Assembly: GCF_013423785.1 (NCBI RefSeq)
Contig: NZ_CP058952.1
Coordinates: forward strand, 2,879,665 to 2,943,664
From: Chitinibacter fontanus
GTDB lineage: Bacteria > Pseudomonadota > Gammaproteobacteria > Burkholderiales > Chitinibacteraceae
DNA: 64,000 nucleotides
Direction of reading: 5' to 3'
Each line of letters opens with the position of its first letter. Positions within the stretch are counted from its first letter, which is position 1. The notes under the pieces are model-generated. The model searched no databases and had not been told where the DNA came from. It was given only the letters and a program-made list of their open reading frames with translations. The position numbers and the translations under genes were made by a program. Shown here in pieces: positions 17,524 to 24,937 of the stretch.

Positions 17524-18090
17524 ATGACACAAGCGATCGATTGGCTAACCGAGCACGGTGACGTACTGTATAGCTTTGCTTTACGCCGCTTGCGTGACCC
17601 ACATTTGGCTGAAGAGGCGGTGCAGAATACTTTGCTCGCGGCGATTGAAAACCCCGCAGGATACGGCGGCGAGTCAAGCCCACGTACCTGGTTGATTGGG
17701 ATTTTAAAATTCAAAATTATTGATCTGTTTCGTGCACAGCAAAAAACCGCGCCCTTGGATATGGAGCAGTGCTTAGACCATACCACCGTCAGTGAGGATG
17801 ACTTATTTGATCAGAGTGGGCACTGGGCGGTACCACCAGTGGAATGGGTAGATCCGGCTCGTTTGCTCGACAGCAAACAAATCCGCCAGCAAATTGATGC
17901 ATGTCTGGCCCGCCTGCCGCGCCGGATGGCCCAAATATTCTGGTTGCGTGAGCTTAACGACGAGCCCGCGGAACAGGTTTGTGCGCAGTTAGGAATTAGT
18001 AGCGCTAACTTGTATCAACTGCTGTATCGGGCTCGGCAGGGTTTGCGCTTATGTTTGAGCGAAGGAGGACGCCATGCTGACCTGTCGTGA
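17524..18090 (+). CDS. ECF-type RNA polymerase sigma factor
   Basis: The 188-aa protein has sigma region 2 (about 5-70: LYSFALRRLRDPHLAEEAVQNTLLAAIENPAGYGGESSPRTWLIGILKFKIIDLFR) and region 4 (about 125-180: RMAQIFWLRELNDEPAEQVCAQLGISSANLYQLLYRARQGLRL). The size fits an extracytoplasmic-function sigma factor lacking regions 1 and 3. An AGGAAAAGGTAGGGG ribosome-binding site precedes the ATG. It lies 25 bases after the DUF2063 gene and overlaps the anti-sigma gene, so the operon probably encodes its own regulator and is autoregulated. The target promoter could not be identified by eye. Confidence 0.9.
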   Translation: MTQAIDWLTEHGDVLYSFALRRLRDPHLAEEAVQNTLLAAIENPAGYGGESSPRTWLIGILKFKIIDLFRAQQKTAPLDMEQCLDHTTVSEDDLFDQSGHWAVPPVEWVDPARLLDSKQIRQQIDACLARLPRRMAQIFWLRELNDEPAEQVCAQLGISSANLYQLLYRARQGLRLCLSEGGRHADLS

Positions 18091-18343
18091 AGTAAGCCGT
18101 TTGCTCACGCTGGAGCCGGAGCAAGCAATAGGACGATTTCGCCGCATCGCAGTGACCTTTCATCTGGCGATTTGCCACAATTGCCGCCGCAACCGCAGGC
18201 AATTAAAGCAAATTCGGCATTACTTAGCGCAAACTCATGTTGCTGAGCTTAGCCAAGTAGATTACCCACTTGATACCGCGACCCGCGAACGCATTGCCGA
18301 GCAACTAAGGGTGCATCACAGCACGCCATCCGAAGATGTTTGA
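18074..18343 (+). CDS. Zinc-finger anti-sigma factor (zf-HC2, ZAS-type)
   Basis: The 89-aa protein carries Cys4 and the H-x3-C-x2-C motif at His30, Cys34 and Cys37 (FHLAICHNC), the zinc-binding signature of zf-HC2 anti-sigma domains. There is no transmembrane helix and no extra sensor domain, so it is a compact cytoplasmic anti-sigma factor. Its start lies inside the sigma gene (17-base overlap), implying matched synthesis. Family knowledge suggests that zinc loss, metal exchange or thiol oxidation releases the sigma factor; which signal applies here is unknown. Confidence 0.85.
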   Translation: MLTCREVSRLLTLEPEQAIGRFRRIAVTFHLAICHNCRRNRRQLKQIRHYLAQTHVAELSQVDYPLDTATRERIAEQLRVHHSTPSEDV

Positions 18344-18349
18344 TGCAAA

Positions 18350-18383
18350 TTGCAGCGACCTTTTTCGTCTTAGGTCGCTGCAA
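18350..18383 (+). terminator. Strong hairpin after the anti-sigma gene
   Basis: Perfect 12-bp arms TTGCAGCGACCT (18350-18361) and AGGTCGCTGCAA (18372-18383) enclose a 10-base T-rich loop. No T-run follows, so it is either a weak terminator or an mRNA-stabilising hairpin at the end of the bufferin-sigma operon. Confidence 0.5.
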
Positions 18384-18510
18384 TGCTTCGCGCTGCAGCT
18401 AAGCGAACTAGCGCGGTAATAATTACCAGCTGTTCGCAACCTAGCTTCATGCTGGCTTAAGTGTGGGCTGCCAAGATTGACTCATCTAACTGATTGAGAT
18501 GAGGTTGATC

Positions 18511-19806
18511 ATGAAAAAGCTATTGCTAGTGATCGTACTGACTTTGCTGGCCTGGGCGAGTACGGTGTGGGTCAGCTGGCCTGCTGCACTGGATATTTGG
18601 TGGTTGCGCCGCGAGGCACTCAATTTAAGCGGGATTTTATCCTTTGAATTGATGGGCTTGATTATGGTATTAGCCGTGCGACCTGTCTGGTTGGAGCAAG
18701 CCTTTGGTGGTTTGGACCGCATGTACCGTGTGCATAAATGGGCGGGTATCTTGGCGATCAGCTTTGGTATATTGCACTACGGCATCAAACTATCGGGTGG
18801 GCTGCTCAAACATTTTTTTGAACGCCCGCCACGCGTAGCACATGCTCAATTATGGTTTGATTTTCTGCGCAGCCCCGTCAAAGATATGGGCGAATGGTCG
18901 GTTTACCTGCTTGCCATCATGCTGGTGCTGACGCTATGGCAGCGCTTTCCATATTCATTTTGGCGCTATTTGCACAAAGCCCTTGCAGTGGTTTTCGTGG
19001 TGCTCTCATTACATGCGCTGGTGTTATCCCCACAAACTTACTGGGCTCAACCGATGGGCTGGCTGATTGCGGCCACTGCAGCGGTGGGTAGCATTTGCGC
19101 GCTGATTTCATTATTCGGGCAGATTGGCCGCCAGCGTACCCACCAAGCTATCGTGACTGCCATTGAACATACTGGTAAAGATGTGCTAGAGCTTGAGTGT
19201 AAAACTGATGGCAAATGGAAGCATCAAGCCGGGCAATTTGCTTTTTTGCGCTTTAATGGCTGGGAAGGTGCCCACCCATTTACCATCGCCAGCGCTGCTA
19301 ATGCACAAAAAACATTACGATTTTCAATCAAAGCATTGGGAGACTATACCCACCGGTTGCCGTACTCGGTCAAAGTAGGGGATGTTGTGAGTATTGAAGG
19401 GCCTTATGGATGCTTCACTCGCGCTAATGATGCAAGGCAGGTTTGGATTGCCGCAGGTATTGGGATTACACCATTTTTAGCTTGGCTAGATGAAATGAAA
19501 GATTCACCAGACCAAGCTCCTAGCGTGACATTGCACTACTGTGTACGCAATGAGCAAGAAGCCATTTACAGCCAAGAGCTTGCTGCGCTTTGCGCCAATT
19601 TGCCAAGTATCAACCTGCATATCCATCAGAGCGAAAGAGATGGGCGAGCGTCGATGCAAAGCCTTCATTTGGGCAGCAATACTGAAAATTGGCCAAGTGT
19701 TTGGTTTTGTGGCCCACAAGCCTTTGCTAGCCATTTATTCGCGGAATTGCGCAAAGCGGGGATGCCAAAGCACCATTTCCATCAAGAGGCTTTTCAATTG
19801 CGCTAG
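18511..19806 (+). CDS. Ferric-reductase-like transmembrane flavoprotein
   Basis: The protein has 431 residues. Five to six membrane helices in the first 210 residues include haem-ligand-type histidines (YRVHKWAGILAISFGILHYG, FWRYLHKALAVVFVVLSLHAL). A ferredoxin-reductase-like part follows: FAD site HPFTIASAA, pyrophosphate region GPYGCFTR, and NAD site WIAAGIGITPFLAWL with WFCGPQAF near the C-terminus. This is the architecture of FRE/NOX-type flavocytochromes that carry NAD(P)H electrons across the inner membrane to metals or oxygen. ATG 18511 is chosen because GAGG lies six bases before it; ATG 18499 is the alternative. It follows the bufferin operon after a hairpin and may share its metal or redox theme. 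Confidence 0.85.
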   Translation: MKKLLLVIVLTLLAWASTVWVSWPAALDIWWLRREALNLSGILSFELMGLIMVLAVRPVWLEQAFGGLDRMYRVHKWAGILAISFGILHYGIKLSGGLLKHFFERPPRVAHAQLWFDFLRSPVKDMGEWSVYLLAIMLVLTLWQRFPYSFWRYLHKALAVVFVVLSLHALVLSPQTYWAQPMGWLIAATAAVGSICALISLFGQIGRQRTHQAIVTAIEHTGKDVLELECKTDGKWKHQAGQFAFLRFNGWEGAHPFTIASAANAQKTLRFSIKALGDYTHRLPYSVKVGDVVSIEGPYGCFTRANDARQVWIAAGIGITPFLAWLDEMKDSPDQAPSVTLHYCVRNEQEAIYSQELAALCANLPSINLHIHQSERDGRASMQSLHLGSNTENWPSVWFCGPQAFASHLFAELRKAGMPKHHFHQEAFQLR

Positions 19807-19852
19807 GTAACAAAGCCCCGCTAGGCCGAGCTGTTGCAGTCAATGCCTGAAT

Positions 19853-19896
19853 AATAGAGGCCGCAAACCATCAGGTTGCGGCCTCTATTATTTTTC
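19853..19896 (+). terminator. Terminator of the ferric-reductase-like gene; dispersed hairpin element, copy 2
   Basis: Perfect 14-bp arms AATAGAGGCCGCAA (19853-19866) and TTGCGGCCTCTATT (19876-19889) surround a 9-base loop and are followed by ATTTTTC. The stem core GGCCGC and the loop ATCAGG match the hairpins at 5131 and 24015, so this is also a copy of that dispersed element. Confidence 0.75.
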
Positions 19897-20291
19897 ACCC
19901 GTGCCATTGCTGTTCGTGCAATGCGGACATTGTTACCAAGTTCGTAATTGTCCTGACTGACTAGGGCTGTTGACTTAATTGGTGAAGTGTTGAAACTCGT
20001 CTGGAGGATGCTAATCAATCTGGGGCGGGGTGCCAATGTCATAGAATCGTACTCCTATGTCATATAAAACGCACTGCAGAGCAAATACAATAACAATATT
20101 AGTGTTTTCTGATGTTTTCGCCAGTTAAAAGCCCAACACTATTTATCAATAGTGAAATATCTAGAAAAGCTCTATGAGTAATCACTCTTCGAGTTGTGAG
20201 CTTCCAGTTTTCAAAAAATAGATTGGCTATCCGCTCCCGCTTATTACAACTCGAAAAATAATTAATTTGTTATCTTTATTGGCTATATCAA
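19897..20291. other. Intergenic region before the M60 peptidase gene
   Basis: After the terminator hairpin the stretch is AT-rich. No gene, clear promoter or repeat was recognised. It likely holds the M60 gene promoter and leader. Confidence 0.4.
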
Positions 20292-23200
20292 ATGGCTTCA
20301 TACCATCGTTACTCTATTCTTTTGATTGGGACAATCCTAATCTCGAATCAAATACTCGCTGCCCCATTATGGCAAAGCGAAACTGCCTACCTACCTAATG
20401 ACATAGTGACATTTGGTGGACGTGATTACAAAGCATTGAAAGCGCATATTGCTAATTCAAGCTGGCTCCCAAATCGATCGGGCTTGCTCTGGCAGGATGT
20501 TGGCGCTGCATCCGCGATCAGCAATAATTCACGCCCAAGGATGATTGAGGTGCATGGCTCCCAATTCACCCCATCCGCCAAGGGTTTACCAGTCTCCTCG
20601 CGCATTGCAAATACAACTTACATTCAAGCAAAAACAGTTGCATCTGGGGCGGTCTTTCAAGACTCTAGCCTAGCGAAGGAAGTGACGCCTCAACCGACAC
20701 AGATGCCGAATTACTCGTCCATCACGACAACGGGTACAGTTATGTCGACGTCAAAGTCGATGCAAACGGTTGGCGAAGCCATCTCTGTTACAAATCCCCC
20801 CCAAACGGTGATTACTACAAAATGCGAAGAAATATGGTCGTCGTCGACTCGATATTCACAGGGGGATGTGGTTTCACTCGGGAATCATAACTACCAAGCA
20901 AAAGTAGCAAATACAGATAAAAATCCGAAGCGAATTAGTACGAATTTTCTGAGTATCAAGTATTGGAAGCATCGTAAAGATTGGAAAAACTGGAACGATC
21001 TGGGTCTATGCCACGAAGGAGGGGTATCTACCACTGCACCTTCAGTAACTCCGCCGGTTATGGTGGCTTTACCAACCCCTGTAGCGGTTTCCACAACCAA
21101 ACCCACCGCGACGGCCATACCTGTTGCAACAGTTAAGCCCGTTGCAAGTTATGAGCCGGTTACAACTGCACAACCGAATTCCCCGTTGGCTCCTACGGCA
21201 ACAAGTCATCCGATTGTGACTCTTGCTCCTAACGCAACCGATGCTCCTGATTCTTTACCAACAACTCCGCCCGACTCGCCCAATATTCCGCCTGCAAATA
21301 TCGACTTGGCAAAACAAGCGCTTCGCTTGGCTACTGCCCGTGCGGTAAGCTACCAACAGGCGCAATCTGCCGCTATATCCGACATATATGGGGATAGTGA
21401 TCTTAATCTCACGCTGAATCACACCACAAATAGCATCGAAATTCAGCGATCAAATTCAACGTCAGCAATCCCCTTAATTGTTGCGGACGATGGTAGTGGT
21501 ATGGCAGCAATTTCCACATATGGTAAAGGCCGCGCCTTAGCCTATGGCGCTAATGTGCTTAATTGGATGGCGAATCAATCTAGAGAAACTCAGCACTTAC
21601 CCTTGTTCACCCGGGCATTCAATTGGGTCATGACGGGTAAAGCAACCGGACCATTGCCGGCAACTATCAAGTTCGCAACAGCGGGCTACGATGCTTCCAC
21701 AGTAAGCAAATTCATCACCTTACTTGGCAAAGCGCCCGAAAGCATCACCTGTGATTTAACCGCAGCAAATAATAGCTGTTGGCAAGAAGCCGATCTTTTG
21801 GTGTTTGGTTCAGCCGTTAGAAATGATCCGGACCTTGCAATATTGGTGCGTCAATATCAAGCGAGTGGCAAAGCAATCATTTATATGCACCCGAATTGGG
21901 GAGATTCAGCAGGCGGTCGCAAGGTGTTGCAGGCCGTAGGCATGGAGCTAGGGGGCTACCCAGGTAATTATTATGCACCTTTAGCAGGTGTTTCGGTCGG
22001 TGCGAGTAGGACCGCCACTGATTCAATCCAAAAAGCAGATTCAATGGGGGCGCTAGTCAGTGCGCTTATATTAATGGATAAGGATACTCCTGATCCAAGC
22101 ATCAATACTAATGTTGGCATTACAAATGCTATTTCCCAGCTGCAAGATGAAATGGCATGGATGCAACGTCGCGGTATTGACATTCTTACCAACGCAACCA
22201 CTGAACTGCATCGGCTATTGATCAATTGGGCAGATCTATATCGACCTAGCATTCAATATGGAACCATCTTCCGCAGCCGAGACCCAGCCAAGTTTCTGCG
22301 CACTTATGCTTCGGATTCATGGGTGGCATATAACCGAGGCAGCACCATGGTAAGCCCAACTGGCCAAGGCGATTACATGCCAGCGGCAGCCCAATCAATC
22401 CCCGTGAGTGCGGCTAGCGAAACCATTGAAGTCACCATTGCCCAATCATCCGGGATAACGGCAATTGGTCGCGGTGCGATTCCCGGTCAACCGGTGTATA
22501 TCGAAGTTGTTGATGATGGCGGTACCAGCGGTTTGAATTTACAAACTAGCTATGTGCGAGCTTATGGCAACCCGCTGACAGATAACGAGAAAGAAGGCTA
22601 TAAACGTCCACGTGAGCCACAGTCTTTCCCGATTCCCTTACCCGACAGTGGCGAAAGCGTCTTTGTCACCCCTTTCGGTGGCCCGCTATTTCTTAATTAC
22701 AGTGGTGCAACCGCGGGACGCAGCGTGACGCTGAAAATCCGTGGCGCCGCCAAATATGCCCACTTTGACTTTACCAAGCCACAAAGTGATGCCGAAATCG
22801 CCGACGCGATTGCCGCGCTCAACCGTGCCGACTTTGGCTGGCAAACGTCCAAATTCGTCGGTGGTGAGATCCAGCAAACGATTTACTACGCCAAACAAGC
22901 CATCGGTAATACAGATCCGAAAAAAGTGATTATCGATCAAGTCAAAGGCAGTCTGTTTGATTCGAACCATATCGCGAACGGCTACAACAATATGCCGCTG
23001 AGCAACAATGTCTCAACACTCTGCAGTCAGTTTAGTTGGGATTGCACTGGGCCGATTCATCGTGCGCCTGGCGTACAACACTTTATTGGCTGGATCGCGC
23101 AGTGTGGCTTCCTGTGCTCGGGTAATCCATCAGATGGTTTTGCCGGCATTGGTGGCACAGGCTGGGGCCATGCCCACGAGCTGGGTCACAATACCGTTCA

Positions 23201-23864
23201 ACGCGTGATGACCATTACCTTCAACGGCAAAGGTTGCGTTGTTGAATGTAATAACAATGTACTGGCGAGCATTCAAATGATGCGCCAATTCAAAACACTG
23301 GGCATCGACACTGGCCACAATACCGACCACCCTGGCCTGTATCAGCGCATCGTCGCCAACCGCAATAGTGGTATGACGGGTGATGCCAAAGTACTGGATA
23401 TGCAAACCAATCTGTGGGATATGAATAAGGGACAAGACCCGATGCGTGCGGTGCATTTCCAGCTCGCCTTTTTGTTCAGCAAGTATCGCGCACTGGAAAG
23501 CATCCCCAGCATGGAGGCCACGCTGGACTACTTTACGCTGCTCACCAAAGGGGATCGACTGGTTAGCAAAGCTTGGGATGCCAATAGTAAAGACAAATAT
23601 GCGATGGGCAGTTTTAGCAATAACACCATCAGCAATCCTGACCTGCTGTTTGTACTCAGCTCCAAAATCATCGGCAAAGATTTACGCGCGATATTTGCCA
23701 TGTATGGCATGAGTGTCTCGCAAACGGCGCTCGACTCGGTTGCCGCGCTGGGCTTGCCAGTCTTGCCGGAAGAGTTCTACGCCTTAGCGCTCGGTAAACA
23801 CAATCAAGTCTCTAACGGTCAATGGCTCAATTTAGCGAACCAAACGCCAATTTACCCTTATTAA
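20292..23864 (+). CDS. Secreted M60-family metallopeptidase with two chitin-binding-like modules
   Basis: The protein has 1190 residues. A signal peptide (about 1-23) is followed by a CBM5/12-like module (about 27-75: WQSETAYLPNDIVTFGGRDYKA, LLWQDVG) and a second one (about 180-240: WSSSTRYSQGDVVSLGNHNYQA, WNDLG). A Pro/Thr/Val-rich linker (about 243-335) leads to an accessory domain resembling that of ImpA/SslE (about 340-600). The M60 catalytic domain carries the zinc motif HELGH at residues 962-966 within GWGHAHELGHN. M60 enzymes cleave mucin-type glycoproteins or act like enhancins; the binding modules suggest attachment to chitin or another glycan. It is monocistronic. Confidence 0.88.
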   Translation: MASYHRYSILLIGTILISNQILAAPLWQSETAYLPNDIVTFGGRDYKALKAHIANSSWLPNRSGLLWQDVGAASAISNNSRPRMIEVHGSQFTPSAKGLPVSSRIANTTYIQAKTVASGAVFQDSSLAKEVTPQPTQMPNYSSITTTGTVMSTSKSMQTVGEAISVTNPPQTVITTKCEEIWSSSTRYSQGDVVSLGNHNYQAKVANTDKNPKRISTNFLSIKYWKHRKDWKNWNDLGLCHEGGVSTTAPSVTPPVMVALPTPVAVSTTKPTATAIPVATVKPVASYEPVTTAQPNSPLAPTATSHPIVTLAPNATDAPDSLPTTPPDSPNIPPANIDLAKQALRLATARAVSYQQAQSAAISDIYGDSDLNLTLNHTTNSIEIQRSNSTSAIPLIVADDGSGMAAISTYGKGRALAYGANVLNWMANQSRETQHLPLFTRAFNWVMTGKATGPLPATIKFATAGYDASTVSKFITLLGKAPESITCDLTAANNSCWQEADLLVFGSAVRNDPDLAILVRQYQASGKAIIYMHPNWGDSAGGRKVLQAVGMELGGYPGNYYAPLAGVSVGASRTATDSIQKADSMGALVSALILMDKDTPDPSINTNVGITNAISQLQDEMAWMQRRGIDILTNATTELHRLLINWADLYRPSIQYGTIFRSRDPAKFLRTYASDSWVAYNRGSTMVSPTGQGDYMPAAAQSIPVSAASETIEVTIAQSSGITAIGRGAIPGQPVYIEVVDDGGTSGLNLQTSYVRAYGNPLTDNEKEGYKRPREPQSFPIPLPDSGESVFVTPFGGPLFLNYSGATAGRSVTLKIRGAAKYAHFDFTKPQSDAEIADAIAALNRADFGWQTSKFVGGEIQQTIYYAKQAIGNTDPKKVIIDQVKGSLFDSNHIANGYNNMPLSNNVSTLCSQFSWDCTGPIHRAPGVQHFIGWIAQCGFLCSGNPSDGFAGIGGTGWGHAHELGHNTVQRVMTITFNGKGCVVECNNNVLASIQMMRQFKTLGIDTGHNTDHPGLYQRIVANRNSGMTGDAKVLDMQTNLWDMNKGQDPMRAVHFQLAFLFSKYRALESIPSMEATLDYFTLLTKGDRLVSKAWDANSKDKYAMGSFSNNTISNPDLLFVLSSKIIGKDLRAIFAMYGMSVSQTALDSVAALGLPVLPEEFYALALGKHNQVSNGQWLNLANQTPIYPY

Positions 23865-24014
23865 TTGAAGGTGCAGCTAACTCAAATTAGTGCCAAGCAA
23901 AACTAGATTAGTGCCGTTCTGGCAACTAACCTAAATATTTATGCCCGCGTTGTCCTATGGCGTATTTAGCAGGTAGAAGCCAATAGTCTAACTGTGATTC
24001 TGTAATTTCAATGA

Positions 24015-24088
24015 AATGAGGCCGCAAACCAGCAGTAGCGGCCTTCATTATTTTGTGGTTCTGTCAGAGTTATTCGGCCAAAGCCGCT
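24015..24088 (+). repeat. Dispersed GGCCGC hairpin element, copy 3
   Basis: AATGAGGCCGC (24015-24025) pairs with GCGGCCTTCATT (24038-24049), with one bulged base. The second module CAGAGTTATTCGGCCAAAGCCGCT (24065-24088) matches copy 1. The element lies between the M60 gene and a gene whose 5' end seems lost. Confidence 0.6.
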
Positions 24089-24213
24089 AGTCAATTTCTA
24101 TTTATCGAAGATCAAAATCCGTTTGCCAGTACAACAAACTGATTGAGCTAGCAAACTCTTTAGGTCTTCAAACGTTTACGAGCGATGCGAAGCAGCACTT
24201 ACTTAGTGATCTA

Positions 24214-24606
24214 GTGATTGAACCTTTATTGCCAAGATTAGCGAAGAAGCCCTTTGGAGAGTTTTTCAAGCCAATAGATGGTATCTTGCTTTGCCAAGTT
24301 GATACGTTAACTACGCTTGCCTATCTAATAGCAATTAGCACGTTGTTTGAATCGACAGAACAAGCACTGGCAGTACTTGAGAATAGTAGTCCAGCTGAAC
24401 TTGAAAATGCTTCAAATACATTAGTAGCTGGGCATTGGCACCCCAAATTGTATCAAGCTGTTACTGCATTTTATCTAGAAGAACAATCATTGACTGAGTC
24501 TGCGGATCAATTTGGTATACCGCTGCAGCAACTGGAAAGTTTGGCGCGAAATGCGGGTGTTGGTTTTGTCAAAACGCTTACGATGACAAGGACGAACATT
24601 GGGTAA
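24214..24606 (+). CDS. Hypothetical protein, probably 5'-truncated
   Basis: I do not recognise this protein. GTG 24214 would give 130 aa, but the same frame is open back to 24091 and reads as normal protein (YNKLIELANSLGLQ, DAKQHLLSDL) with no ATG. This suggests the original N-terminus was lost or that another start codon is used. The product looks soluble and helical, with LAYLIAISTLFESTEQALAVLE in the middle and a C-terminal segment SLTESADQFGIPLQQLESLARNAGV reminiscent of a short HTH-like helix pair. The upstream frame begins just after the dispersed hairpin element. Confidence 0.4.
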   Translation: MIEPLLPRLAKKPFGEFFKPIDGILLCQVDTLTTLAYLIAISTLFESTEQALAVLENSSPAELENASNTLVAGHWHPKLYQAVTAFYLEEQSLTESADQFGIPLQQLESLARNAGVGFVKTLTMTRTNIG

Positions 24607-24826
24607 GATTACTATTCCAGCATGAGTCCACAGCAACAGCCTGCGGCTTGTCTGGACTAATTTTCCAAGCGGATGTATAAACTTCAAGAACGCATTCTGC
24701 GTTGCTATGTGTTGTCTAAACAGTCGAAATACTGATGTTTCCGCCTTTTTCAATCCTGAATCACTTGCAGGGTATATGAAGTTAGGTTGCAATCAAGTAG
24801 GTTTGTAAGCTTTTTTCACGACATAG
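24607..24826. other. Intergenic stretch, no supported gene
   Basis: Open frames occur on both strands, but none has a ribosome-binding site, a normal start or a recognisable motif. The stretch may be decayed coding sequence; I could not identify its origin. Confidence 0.4.
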
Positions 24827-24861
24827 AAAATGCCCCTTCGCTGCAAGGGGCATTTTTATTG
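24827..24861. terminator. Bidirectional intrinsic terminator downstream of glmS
   Basis: Perfect 12-bp arms AAAATGCCCCTT (24827-24838) and AAGGGGCATTTT (24845-24856) enclose a 6-base loop, with T-runs on both strands. It ends the glmS transcript coming from the - strand. Confidence 0.8.
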
Positions 24862-24937
24862 GGTTCAATTTCACGACTCTATTAAACAATTCACGACTTT
24901 AATAGGTTGAAATAATGAAATATTTCACGTTGAATTT

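Noticed and set aside
24487..24792. 101-codon open frame on the - strand
   Set aside because: It overlaps the more protein-like + strand frame, has no ribosome-binding site and no recognisable motif.
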